A DNA stretch of 64,000 nt from the NCBI GenBank assembly GCA_016711285.1, contig JADJTG010000002.1, forward strand, positions 310,001-374,000, in the 5' to 3' direction. The stretch comes from Sphingobacteriales bacterium (GTDB taxonomy: Bacteria; Bacteroidota; Bacteroidia; Chitinophagales; UBA2359). The translations under genes and the position numbers were made by a program. The notes beneath the pieces are model-generated. The model was not told the origin of the DNA and did not search any database. It saw only the letters and a list, made by a program, of their open reading frames with translations. Positions 35,587 to 45,958 of this stretch are shown here, in pieces (the first letter of the stretch is position 1; each line of letters begins with the position of its first letter).

Positions 35587-37632
35587 TTAATACTCCAGCA
35601 TTTCCTTGATTTTTTCGGCTACTTTCTCTGCCGAAGGAATCATCGTTGCCTCCAAAGTAGCATTCAGCGGAACGGCGGGTACTTCGGCAGCACCCAAAGT
35701 TTGAGGAGCTGCATCTAAGTACTCAAAACAAGTGGCGGCAATGCGCCCCGCCAAAGCCTGTGCAAAACTGTTGTTGCGGGCTTCTTCGGTGAGTAGCAGA
35801 CATTTTCCGTGTCGGCGCACCGCCTCCAAAACAGCAACTTCGTCCAAAGGGCACAAAGTACGCAAATCCAGCACCTCCACCTGCCCTGCAAACTGCTCGG
35901 CAGCATTGAGTGCCCAATGTACGCCCATTCCGTAAGTAATCACCACCAAAGAATTGCCGCGGCGCACCTGCTCCGCATCGGCGTACAACACTGTATTGGC
36001 TTTGCCCAAAGGAATAATATAATCTTCGGCGGGTTCTATGGTTTTGGCGGCATCAGTGCCGCGTACTTTGCTCCAATACAAACCTTTATGCTCAAAAATA
36101 ACGACCGGATTACCGTCATAAAAAGCTCCTTTGAGCAAGCCTTTCAAATCGGCTCCATTGCTCGGATAAGCAATTTTAATGCCGCGAATATTGGCAACAA
36201 TACTCTACACTGCTCGAATGATAAGGACCGCCACTGCCATACGCACCTATCGGCACGCGGATAATGCACGACACCGGATATTTTCCGTTGCTCAAATAAC
36301 AACTTCGCGCTACTTCGGTAAATAATTGATTGATACCCGGAAAAATATAATCGGCAAATTGCACTTCTACTATTGGCTTTAATCCCACCGCCGACATACC
36401 CACGGTGCTGCCTACGATAAATGCCTCCTGAATGGGCGTGTTGAATACCCGTTCATCGCCAAATTTTCAGCCAAAGTAGCTGCTTCGCGAAATACACCCA
36501 AGCGTCTGCCCACATCTTGCCCATACAAAAGACTTTCGGGGTGCTGTTGCAAAATTTCTTCAATGGCAAAAAGTGCGCAATCCACCATCACGGTAGGTTT
36601 TTTGTCGGCGGGGCTGCGCGTGCCGTTTTCTTGGATAATAGAGGTAGGAGCAAAAATATGATGTGTTAAAGTTTCGGGCTGCGGGTCGGGAGCTTGTTGA
36701 GCCGCCTCAAATTGTGCCAGTACACTCGTCCATACTTCTTGTTCTATTGTTTCGAGGTCGGCAGTTTTTATTTTATTTTTTTTCAATAAAGCCTTCATTT
36801 TTGGAAAAGGATCTTGCTGCTGCTGCTCTTCCAAATCGTGGCGATACCACTCTTTGCGCACCCCCGACGTGTGATGATTGAGCAAAGGCACACGCGCATG
36901 CAACAACATCGGAACTTGTTCGCGGCGAATGGTGGCGAGCATATCGGCTACGGTGCGATAACACAATTCAAAGTCAGTGCCGTCAATAGAGCGTGCTTCC
37001 AAACCTTTAAAACCAGCTGCATATTCGGCGGCGTTCATAGCGCGAATTTCGGGGGCATACGCCGAAATATCCCACTGATTATCCTGCACCAAATACAAAA
37101 TTGGCAGTTTTTTGAGTACCGCCATTTGAAAAGCCTCCGCCACTTCGCCTTCGGTAACAGAAGCATCGCCCAAAGAGCAAACCACCAAGGGGGCTGCATC
37201 TATGTTTTTTTCCAATCCCTGCACACGCTTGTAGCGCAAGCCCATCGCCGCACCTGTCGCCGGAATTGCCTGCATACCCGTTGCCGATGACTGATGCGGA
37301 ATTTGAGGTTTGTCGGTATCTCGGAGACTGGGGTGACAATAGTAAGTGCGCCCGCCCGAAAAGGGGTCGTCCTGTTTAGCAAAAATCTGAAGCATCAATT
37401 GTTGAGGACTACACCCCATAGCAAGCAAAAGCGCATCATCGCGGTAGTAGGGATATACATAATCGCTGGGTAGCAACTGCAAGCCCATCGCAATCTGGAT
37501 AGCTTCGTGTCCGCGCGAAGTGGCGTGCACGTATTTTGATACCAATTTAAAATTATCTTCATACACTTGCGAGAGTGTTTTAGCAGTAGCCATCAGGCGA
37601 AACGCACGCAACAAAAGGTCTTTTGAAAGCAT
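35587..37632 (-). CDS. 2-oxoacid dehydrogenase E1, fused alpha and beta subunits (frameshifts)
   Basis: A thiamine-diphosphate enzyme that decarboxylates a 2-oxoacid (pyruvate or branched-chain) and passes the acyl group to E2 lipoate. The alpha part (from 37632) has VHATSRGHEAIQIAMG and the ThDP motif GDASVTEGEVAEAFQMAV...QDNQWDIS. The beta part has LLYGQDVGRRLGVFREA, AIQEAFIVGSTVGMSAVG-type text, VQFADYIFPGINQL and RVPIGAYGSGGPYHSSS, ending at 35587. Indels near 36460 and 36200 split it into three frames. Corrected length is about 680 residues, usual for the fused Bacteroidota form. E2 and E3 are not adjacent. Confidence 0.85.
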
Positions 37633-37898
37633 ATATCAACAAATTGAATTGCAAAAATGCTAATTTTTTAGCTTAAAAGCTAATAAGCCGTGCAAAGATA
37701 TTGTGCGGTGTGCTTGTTATTTTTAGTAGCTTTGCCGCTATCACAAAATTATTGAGCGGAATACCATTTAAATAGTTGTGAGTGATTAGTTTTTAGTTTT
37801 TAGTTAGCATAAATATATGATTATCAATTATTTATGTCATTTTATAAATACAAACTATTTTTGTACTACTACTTATTAAAAATTTTATTTGTAAAAAA

Positions 37899-38948
37899 AT
37901 GCCCGCGCTCTCCGATATTGCTGTTGTTATTCTCAACTGGAACGGACAAAAATGGCTCGAAACTTTTTTGCCTTCCGTAGTAGCGCATAGCGGCGATGCC
38001 GCCATAGTAGTTGCCGACAATGCTTCTACTGATACTTCGGTGGTGTGGCTGCGTCAGTATTTTCCGCAAGTGCAATGTATATGCTTGGAAAACAACTACG
38101 GCTTCGCCGAAGGCTACAACCGTGCGCTACAACAAATTCAACAGCCTTATTATTTATTGCTCAACTCCGATGTGGAAGTAAGCCCCCATTATTTAGAGCC
38201 TTTTGCTCGAAATGCTCCACACGCAGCCGCATATAGCCGCCTGCCAACCCAAAGTGCTGGCACAACAAGCTCCCCAACACTTTGAATATGCCGGAGCAGC
38301 AGGCGGTTTTTGGATATATTGGCTTATCCTTTTTGTCGCGGGCGCATTTTTGAAGTATGCGAATACGACCGGCAGCAATATGATGATGCCGTTGAAATTT
38401 TTTGGGCAAGCGGTTGCGCTTTGTTCATTCGGAGCGAGTTGTATCATCGGTGGGGCGGTTTTGACGGCGATTTTTTTGCACACATGGAGGAAATAGACCT
38501 TTGCTGGCGGCTCAAAAATGCGGGTTACGGCATTGCGGTATGTCCGCAATCGGTGGTGTATCATGTGGGCGGCGGCACTTTGGCAGCGGCAAATCCTTTT
38601 AAAACATATCTCAATTTTCGGAACAACTGGGCGATGATGCTCAAGAATATGTCCGTCCGCCGTTTGTGGTGGGTGCTGCCTTTGCGCTTAAAATTGGATA
38701 TGTTGGCGGCAATACAGCAATTGGTAAAAGGCAACGGAAAGGCGGCATTTGCTATTGTGAAAGCGGTGTGGCGGGCGGTGGGGTCGCTGCCGCAGCAGTG
38801 GCGCAAACGGCAGGAACTCCGCCACTTGCGCCGCCGCTACGCTTTGGCTGCACCCAACGAAAAGGGGTTGTATCGCCGTTCGGTGCTGTGGCAGTTTTTT
38901 GTGCGCAAGTGCCGTACTTTTGCGCAGTTGCCCGATATGCAGAGCTAA
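37899..38948 (+). CDS. GT2-family glycosyltransferase (two compensating frameshifts)
   Basis: A rhamnosyl/glycosyltransferase-like enzyme of about 350 residues. The N-terminus IAVVILNWNGQKWLETFLPS and VVADNASTDTSV are the GT-A nucleotide-sugar motifs. YYLLLNSDVEVSPHYLEP has the DxD-type Asp pair; WGGFDGDFFAHMEEIDLCWRL is the ED acceptor motif. An extra T near 38205 and a compensating indel near 38310 shift about 105 bp (read there as LLEMLHTQPHIAACQPKVL). The C-terminus is basic and amphipathic, suggesting membrane association. It probably acts on cell-surface glycans; substrate unknown. Confidence 0.82.
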
Positions 38949-38955
38949 AAAAAAA

Positions 38956-38986
38956 CGCCGCCCGAAGGTATGTTTTTCGGGCGGCG
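38956..38986. terminator. GC-rich hairpin after the GT2 gene
   Basis: CGCCGCCCGAA and TTCGGGCGGCG form an 11-bp perfect stem with loop GGTATGTTT. The A run lies on the left, so the U tract forms on minus-strand transcripts. A nearly identical hairpin, in the same orientation, sits at 43575. Confidence 0.6.
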
Positions 38987-39084
38987 GGGGGCGGAATTAT
39001 TTTTTATACCATTAAAGTATCTATTAGACATAGTCGTTCCACAGGCTCAATTCTCTTATTCAAAGTGGCTGATATTATCAATAA

Positions 39085-39195
39085 TATTAGGAATAATATC
39101 ACATTTAATATATACAAGATTGGTTTTTTCTACATACTGAGTCATTTAGATATTTATTGAAGTTGTTTAGAGTTTATTTTTTTGACCAATTTGCG
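39085..39195. repeat. long direct repeat flanking IS1, left copy
   Basis: This 111-bp block, from TATTAGGAATAATATCAC to GACCAATTTGCG, is repeated at 39989-40100 with only one extra T. It spans the MITE/IS5 junction and ends exactly at the left end of the IS1 element. Confidence 0.85.
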
Positions 39196-39988
39196 GGTAA
39201 TGGTTTTTAATTAACTGTTGGTGATTTGGCAATATTGTATCTGATGAAAAAGCCTGATAACAATGTCATTGAAAAAATCGCTTTTAGAAAAGACAATGTT
39301 TTTCGCGTGAGCCTACCAAAAGTCTGCCGAATGGTGTTGTTCCAACGCTCCATATGATTGGTTTGTCCAGTATCTTTACCTACGAGTTGATGTTGTCCTG
39401 TTTGTTCAAAAATAAAGTTGTAAGCAGCCCAAAAATCACTAAAACTTTGCTGGAAACGAAAACGCTCAGGTATGTTTTCCCAAAGTTTTTTACAACTTTC
39501 TAAACTATGGTCTCCAATGAAGTATGCAATGATTTTGCGAGTTTTACGGCTAATTACTGTCCATAACCACCTTTTTTGTGTTTTTTTTTTACAAAATGTT
39601 GTAATTCATCGTACTCCAAAATATCTCCTGTGGTGGGTACATCGTGCAGCGTTTCCTCTATGGTACGCTGCTCCTGTCCCGCTGCCATCAGCCAAGCTCT
39701 CAGCGTATTACGAGATATATGAAAAAACACGAGCAATGCCTCGCATACTCGGACGCTCTAAATAGGCTGACATAATCTCTTGTTTTCGCGATTCGCTACA
39801 TTTTTCCTCTAATTCTAACGTACCGTATTTATTACAAGCTTTGCAATGAAATTTCTGCTTTTTGTTGTTTTGCAGTGTCCGTTTTTTCTTATATTTTGGG
39901 CTGCAATCACGGCAAGTTTTTATCTCTATTATCATATACTGTTTTTATTGCGCTAAGATAATTAATCAGTTGTTATAAAACCATTACC
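39196..39988 (-). mobile_element. IS1-family insertion sequence
   Basis: The 793-bp element starts GGTAATGGTTTTTAATTAAC and ends CAGTTGTTATAAAACCATTA-CC. The two ends are inverted repeats (GGTAATGGTTTT, AACTG). It carries insA/insB-type frames on the minus strand. Instead of an 8-9 bp target duplication it is bordered exactly by direct copies of 111 and 112 bp. Confidence 0.85.
39207..39935 (-). pseudogene. IS1-family transposase (InsA/InsB frames, broken)
   Basis: Reading from 39935, the InsA part has a zinc finger (CRDCSPKYKKK ... FHCKACNKYG) and a helix-turn-helix (SMRGIARVF then ISRNTLRAWL). The InsB part includes DELQHFVKKKHKK, WTVISRKTRKIIAYFIGD, AYNFIFEQTGQHQLVGKDTG and the IS1 hallmark ERWNNTIRQTFGRLTRKTLS (catalytic E). 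It ends at 39207. Extra frame breaks within InsA and InsB (near 39730, 39570 and 39250) go beyond the usual InsA/InsB frameshift, so the copy is probably inactive or carries sequence errors. Confidence 0.8.
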
Positions 39989-40100
39989 TATTAGGAATAA
40001 TATCACATTTAATATATACAAGATTGGTTTTTTCTACATACTGAGTCATTTAGATATTTATTGAAGTTGTTTAGAGTTTATTTTTTTTGACCAATTTGCG
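39989..40100. repeat. long direct repeat flanking IS1, right copy
   Basis: The right-hand copy of the block at 39085-39195. It begins at the first base after the IS1 right end and includes the left end of the IS5-family element (GAAGTTGTTTAGAGTTT at 40063). Confidence 0.85.
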
Positions 40101-41033
40101 AATAAAAATAGCAATAAAAGCAATTAGTGAAAGTGAAGTCCAATTTCGGGAGGAGGTTTCAAAACGGATTAAAAGGGCTTTAAAACTGTCCATCCAAGCG
40201 TTTGCGTGTTCAATAACCGACCTATTTTTATAAAGTTGTTCATCAAAGATGTGCGTTCCGTCTTGATAGGGTTCTTCGTTTTTGTTAGCACCGTTGCGCG
40301 GGTTGGGTTTGACATTGGCAAAGATGCCTTCTTGTTCGCAGGCTTTAGAAAAAGACAGACTGTCAAATCCGGGGTCTGCATTTAAAAACAGCCCTTCTAA
40401 AGAGATACCCGCCTCTTTTAACATAGCACATACTTCTTTAAAAAGGGCTTCTATTTGGTACAAGTCGTGATGTTGTCCTTCTTGCGGACTCGCCATTGCC
40501 AACATAATTCCCTGTTTATCTGACATATACAAGCTATTGCTTGTTTTGCAGGCTTTTCGTCCCTGATACCCCACCGCTTGTCCGCCTCGCTTTACGGGCG
40601 TATGGTTGCCATCAAATTCAACACTAGACATATCCAAAAATTGGCACTTAGATCGGAGCAAATTTACCCAAGCCTTGCGCCAACAACCCACTTTGACCAA
40701 TTATTGAAATGTTGAAACACACTGTTCCAACTAAAATCAGCAACAGAAAAAAAGGATCCCATCGGTAATTCTCGCCACTGACAGCCTGTTTTTAAGCGAT
40801 ATAGAATAGCCATAACGATGTCTTCTATAGGAATCTTGATTTTGGACCCCGACTACCCAATATTAAATGCGGAACTATCCATTTTTTACAATATCTTTGC
40901 TTAGTACACTCATCTTTGTTGATTTTTTTATGATTTAGTAACCACAAAGATCTAACAGAATGAGTGTATTTTTTTTAAATTATGCCTTTTTTTCTGCTCT
41001 TATTCCCTGTTTTATGAAACTCTAAACAACTTC
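40063..41033 (-). mobile_element. IS5-family insertion sequence
   Basis: A 971-bp element with perfect 17-bp terminal inverted repeats, GAAGTTGTTTAGAGTTT at the left and its complement at the right. It is flanked by ATT (before 40063 and at 41034-41036), a 3-bp target duplication consistent with IS5 subgroups. It was inserted into the MITE. A second copy of its left end lies at 39159 because of the 111-bp duplication. Confidence 0.85.
40071..40882 (-). pseudogene. IS5-family transposase (stop and frameshift)
   Basis: Reading from 40882, the N-terminal part gives IPIEDIVMAILYRLKTGCQW RELPMG-type text (IS5 DUF4096-like domain) after an in-frame TAG, then shifts frame near 40690. The catalytic part has D in MSSVEFDGNHT, D in LFLNADPGFDSLSFSKA, and E in NRSVIEHANAWMDSFKALL, a complete DDE set. 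Corrected length is about 270 residues. The two defects suggest inactivity or sequence error. Confidence 0.8.
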
Positions 41034-41041
41034 ATTTGGTA

Positions 41042-41614
41042 TTACAAACACTCAAAAGGCACACCTACATATTTACTCCCTCCACCCATCCGCATAGTTA
41101 GTCTATCTACTAATTTTACAAACCAAAGATTCCACCAAGTATAACCGTTTTTGCTCTTTCCACTATAATGAACATCTGGTTTACAAGATGATCTGGTACC
41201 CCAATAATAAGAACAAATAAAAATCATATCGCTCAGTATAATCGTCAAAATAACCGGGCAATTCATTTAAATTAACATTGTTGGTGATGTCTGTTTTGCG
41301 AAAAACAGAATTTCAATATTCTGATATCTATTCATGTCTTGTTCGCTTGGTTTGTTTGCACAGGCAAAACTATCTAAGACGACTTCTTGCTTATTAGTAA
41401 AATTACTGACTAAATAATAGCTGGTTTTAAATGGCAGCCTTCCCCTATCAATATAACTTTTATTATTGATAGAGTCGCGGTGAGTAAGGTGTTTAATTAT
41501 AAGCGGTTCTATTATTAAAGGAGACGAAACCTCTGAACAACAACTCGCAAAAAAGGACACTGCAAATAATAGAAACCACCATAAGCAAATCTTTATAATG
41601 AGTATTTTTACCAT
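41042..41614 (-). CDS. small lipoprotein, candidate immunity protein of effector 1
   Basis: The start at 41614 lies inside the last codons of the effector gene (ATGGTAA overlap). The N-terminus MVKILIIKICLWWFLLFAVS leads to a lipobox FFASC, so the product is a lipoprotein. The first part is polar and ends at TAA 41267-41269. The following text to 41044 (YYWGTRSSCKPDVHYSGK, WWNLWFVKLVDRL, GGSKYVGVPFECL) looks coding too, and an intermediate frame reads NNVNLNELPGYFDDYTERYD, so two compensating indels are likely and the full protein is about 190 residues. No family is recognised. Overlap and position after a variable C-terminal domain suggest immunity; this is inference. Confidence 0.5.
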
Positions 41615-43474
41615 TCTCCTTGTACTTGAGCTGTTACAATAACTTTTGTTTTAAATGGAACTTTTCCTAAGGTATGCTGTAGCCTCCACCACGCAGCAAA
41701 ACTGTCATTATACCCTTGATAAACAAGCTTATCCCTTTCTATCTAAGCCAAAATGATCCACCACCTCAAAGCAAAGTTGCCTGCCATTGCGTATTGTCTA
41801 TGCAATCGAACTGTCTAAATATACTTTGGTTTGCTCTGTATCGTTAAGTAAAATCTGTAGACCCTTAGCTCTATGATAATACCCATTAAATATGGGACGT
41901 TGTATATATAAAGGGTCTTCCTTTTAACGTTATCACAAATAAAAAATACATCACTCGTACTATTATCACAAGAACTTAGTTCATCAGCAAACCGCTCTGC
42001 TACCCTCTTAACGAATGTTTTCATTACATTACTTTCACTTACCCTTTGTGAAAATGTTAGGTTCACATACTCATTATTACTATTTGTGTTGGTTAAAAAT
42101 AATCTATAAGATCATAACCTATTGTCTGCAAAGGTCCCATAGAAAAGATAGTAAATAAACTCTTCATTTCAGTCCCTAAATAAGCAGCATCTAAATCATT
42201 ATTGCCAAAAGAGATGATACCAGTATCGTTGCCATTCAACCCTGACAATAAATCCTCTGTATTCCCCCTATTTACGGTCTCTGCAATTTGTTTGGCTTTA
42301 ACACACACATCTTGTTGTCCTTGAATATTTAATATTGTTATGCCATTATCAATAACGGGTACTTCTATTGGAGTAATATTAGGATCAGGAAGAATAAAAT
42401 TATCTACATCAGGAATAAGTTCTGGATTCAAAGTATACAAAGCTATTTTATCCATCAAGTTAATTTTTTCGCACGGATCCATATTTAAACCTATTATTTC
42501 AAAAAAAAGATTATAATTTGGAGTAGATGCGAACTCTATTATTTGTTCTGCACTCAACCCCAACCCATACTGCAAAAAAGCGCGTTGTACTTTCTGTTGG
42601 TCGTCAGGATTATCTTCATTTATTTGCCCCATAATACCGTTGAATACACAAATTGGGTCGGCGCAGGCACTTGCTACCGAAAGCAAACCGTTGCCGCTGC
42701 AACTAAATCCGCAATTGCTCAAAGCCACATTTATCATATACTCATAAGTATAAGTACTGCTCGCACTCGTAAAGCCCAATTTTTCCATATACAAATTCAC
42801 CACATTCGGTTTTTGGTTTTCGCACATATTGCCTATTTCGTAGCGGCTCAGGGGTGTTTGAGGTTGTCGCCGGAAAAGTTGCTGCTCACGTTGAGTTTCA
42901 GCGTACCATCGCTCAACAGAAAGGCTGCGCCGCACTGCCGAGTTTGCTCCCTATCTGCGACATATTGTAGCTGCTTTTCAGCACCTCCTGCGCCACGCGA
43001 TATACCACGCTGAGGTTTTTGTTGGGGCGGTACTGCTTTTTAGCTGCTTGATATAGCCGGAGGTGGTATTGGATAAGAGATAGCGGGTAGAGCCATCTGT
43101 TACCAAAAAATCTACGCCTGCATCGGGGCGGCTGTAGGGCTGTACAGTATATTGCTTGCCGCCGCCATTGATGATAAAAGGTTTGCCCACGCAATCGCGG
43201 CAACTATTGCTGGGGTCGTTGAAATAGCTGATGAGGTTGCCGCCGTTGTTGATTTCTAATTTCCAGCAAAATTCGGCTTCAAAGTTTTGATAGAGGGCGC
43301 AGTCGTTGTCGTCGCCATTGATTTTGCCGTTGTCAAATTGCGTAGTGGGTTCGGGTGACAACAGTTCGTCATTTTCGGGCTTTTGGCAGGCACCGAATAA
43401 GAACATCAATAAAAAACTCGCTACAATCGCAATGCGGGGGGCAGAGTGGTGTTGATTTTTTCATAAGAATACAT
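41608..43474 (-). CDS. lipoprotein with conserved N-terminus and variable C-terminus, candidate toxin 1 (frameshifts)
   Basis: Several frames join into about 610 residues. Start at 43474 (MYSYEKINTT), then a signal ending in the lipobox FLFGACQKPENDE. The N-terminal ~290 residues are nearly identical to the tandem gene at 43971-45958 and are cysteine-rich (NCGFSCSGNGLLSVASACAD). After QRAFLQYGLG the two genes diverge. The C-terminal part here contains AKGLQILLNDTEQTKVYL, LCFEVVDHFGLDRK and SFAAWWRLQHTLGKVPFKTK, which reminds me of the DUF3289 domain found at the ends of some polymorphic toxins; I hold that loosely. Frame breaks occur near 43440, 43000, 42860, 42100, 41920 and 41730, with an apparent in-frame TAG at 41807-41809. 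The stop is 41608-41610, overlapping the next gene. Confidence 0.6.
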
Positions 43475-43574
43475 AGTTTGGTTTAAAAATTAAAATTAAA
43501 AATAAGTTGTTGTTTAGACAAAGTGCGCGGGGGAGTGGTCACGGCTTTTTTGGGGAGTTGCTACAACAAAAAAA

Positions 43575-43607
43575 CCGCCGCCCGAAGGTGTGTTTTTCAG
43601 GCGGCGG
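43575..43607 (-). terminator. GC-rich hairpin terminator after the second toxin/immunity pair
   Basis: CCGCCGCCCGAA and TTCAGGCGGCGG pair (one mismatch) around GGTGTGTTT. The A run at 43568-43574 gives a U tract on the minus-strand transcript. It is a near copy of the hairpin at 38956, including the loop. Confidence 0.65.
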
Positions 43608-43626
43608 GGGGGAGTTCATATATTCT

Positions 43627-43983
43627 TTATCTTTTTACAAAAATAAAGTAATGTACCAAACCATAAAACATACCTCCCCAGTTTGCTAATGTTTCATACA
43701 ACAACAATTCTTCAATAGTATTAGATAAGGATTTTCTTTCTAAACCCATAGAAAGCTGACAAGCTAAAAATATAGAATATATTATCAAAATTATAAATGG
43801 TATTTGTGGTAAAAAACCACCCCAAAATACAAATTGAATAAGTGTTTTTATTTTTTTTGAAAAGAAAAAAAAGATACTCAATACTATAATTTCTATAAGA
43901 TAAACAAAGAGTGCCATCATTATAAAATATCCTGACCCCATCATAAAAAAGTGTTTTTTAATTTGGATATTCAATTTCCGCAA
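43627..43983 (-). CDS. small membrane protein, candidate immunity protein of effector 2
   Basis: A 118-residue protein with three membrane helices (residues ~18-41, 47-70 and near 98-114). Its start at 43983 overlaps the effector stop (43971-43973) by 13 bp, so translation is probably coupled. The frame is intact and followed by a strong terminator hairpin. No family is recognised. A small membrane protein directly after a variable C-terminal domain is what one expects of an immunity protein against a toxin acting at the membrane or in the periplasm; that function is inferred from position only. Confidence 0.55.
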   Translation of the reverse strand: MRKLNIQIKKHFFMMGSGYFIMMALFVYLIEIIVLSIFFFFSKKIKTLIQFVFWGGFLPQIPFIILIIYSIFLACQLSMGLERKSLSNTIEELLLYETLANWGGMFYGLVHYFIFVKR

Positions 43984-45958
43984 GGAGATTCAAACAAATC
44001 GGCGGGGTCATCATTACATCTTTCATACAAAAATTCGTTGTATTCGGGCAGGAGAGGTCGGCATTTTTGTATTTCATAAACATTGGAAACACTTCCTTGA
44101 CGTTCCTCTACAATTTCTTTTATATGCCCCAATAAACACACCCATAACTGATCAGCATCATCAAAAGCATTAACAAAAGGTGTTGCATCAGCAAGAATAT
44201 GCCACCAACCTGTCAATCTATCTACTCCTTGTGTGAAAAATGTATATGTTCCATCACCATTATCTCGCAAACCAAAACGCCTATTTCCACTTACGGGATG
44301 AAAACCATCTAAAGAATTTTGCCAAGCAGCTAATCCAGGAGCACCATAGGTAGCAAATACCCAACAACAACCATAAGCATAATCAGATGCTATAACCGAG
44401 CCATCATCTGCCATCTCTATTGTAAAAATAGTACCCAAGGGGTTATTAGATAACCATTTACTTTGTTCTTGAGTTTCATAACCTGCGTTGTACAAAAACT
44501 GCCCCCTTGTGGAGGTATAGAATTATAACAATCATTATTTTCGCCGATTACTTCAGGTGTACTCCAATTTTTTCGTATATATTCTAAAAACTCACTTGGA
44601 GTCATTGTGATACCATTATCGTTTTTGGGAGTTGTGTAATTTTAATGCCAAAAAAATCCAAATTTACAACTGGTACAATTCTTTTAATGCGAATCCCCAC
44701 ATCTTCTACAGGTACAATAGGTCCATAAGTTGCATTTTGTAAAGTTTGAATCCAACCATTTAACCAAGTATTTTGATTCATAGAATTTAATTTATCGCTT
44801 ACTGCCGCTACATCTAATGGGTTAAATAAAGACAAACTTACCCAATCATCTGTATAAAGAGGATTACTTAAACAACTCTGTACTAATGCTGTCGGTTTTT
44901 TTTCTATCTCTTTCAAGACCATAGTAAGGCGACAAAATATTTCCTTAGAATTACAAGATTCGCTATTTAAACTAGCAATCAGATAGTCATATAATTCGCC
45001 AACGAAAATAGGATTATTGTTTAAAAAGGATCATTTTCAGCTATATTACCCAACCCATACTGCAAAAAAGCGCGTTGTACTTTCTGTTGGTCGGTGGTAT
45101 TGTCCGCATTTATTTGCCCCATAATACCGTTGAATACACAAATTGGGTCGGCGCAGGCACTTGCTACCGAAAGCAAACCGTTGCCGCTGCAACTAAATCC
45201 GCAATTGCTCAAAGCCACATTTATCATATACTCATAAGTATAGGTACTGCTCGCACTCGTAAAGCCCAATTTTTCCATATACAAATTCACCACATTGCGT
45301 TTTTGGTTTTCGCACATATTGCCTATTTCGTAGCGGCTCAGGGTGTTTAGGTTGTCGCCGGAAAAGTTGCTGCTCACGTTGAGTTTCAGCGTACCATCGC
45401 TCAACAGAAAAGGCTGCGCCGCACTGCCGAGTTTGCTCCCTATCTGCGACATATTGTAGCTGCTTTTCAGCACCTCCTGCGCCACACGATATACCACACT
45501 CAGGTTTTTGTTGGGGCGGTACTACTTTTTACCTGCTTGATATAGCCGAGGTGGTATTGGATAAGAGATAGCGGGTAGAGCCATCTGTTACCAAAAATAC
45601 GCCTGCATCGGGGCGGCTGTAGGGCTGCACGGTGTATTGCTTGCCGCCGCCATTGATGATAAAGGTTTGCCCACGCAATCGCGGCAACTATTGCTGGGGT
45701 CGTTGAAATAAGTGATGAGGTTGCCGCCGTTGTTGATTTCTAATTTCCAGCAAAATTCGGCTTCAAAGTTTTGATAGAGGGCGCAGTCGTTGTCGTCGCC
45801 ATTGATTTTCCGTTGTCAAATTGCGTAGTGGGTTCGGGTGACAACAGTTCGTCATTTTCGGGCTTTTGGCAGGCACCGAATAACAACATCAATAAAAAAC
45901 TCGCTAATAGCGCAATGCGGGGGGGCAGGGTGGTGTTAATTTTTTCATAATAATACAT
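43971..45958 (-). CDS. lipoprotein with conserved N-terminus and variable C-terminus, candidate toxin 2 (frameshifts)
   Basis: From the start at 45958 (MYYYEKINTTLPPRIALLAS) the signal ends in LLMLLFGACQKPENDE, a lipobox. The N-terminal ~290 residues match effector 1 almost exactly in DNA and protein, through SSNFSGDN and CADPICVFNGIMGQIN to QRAFLQYGLG. After that the sequence is unrelated. It continues through frames at 44602-44922 and 44417-44605 to a last segment NPLGTIFTIEMADDGSVIAS, HPVSGNRRFGLRDNGDG, TFFTQGVDRLTGWW, ending at 43971. The final ~170 residues look like a compact folded domain of unknown activity. Total about 655 residues once the indels near 45820, 45680, 45570, 45030, 44630 and 44500 are corrected. 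Confidence 0.6.

Larger units (their letters stand above)
39007..41041. mobile_element. MITE-like element split by nested IS5 and IS1 elements
   Basis: The element begins TACCATTAAAGTATCTATTA at 39007 and ends ATTTGGTA at 41041, flanked by TTA at 39004-39006 and 41042-41044. Without the inserts and their duplicated target it would be about 157 bp and is clearly related to the 140-bp copy at 14891. An IS5-family element entered near its right end, and an IS1-family element lies further in, with a 111-bp direct duplication. Confidence 0.75.
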
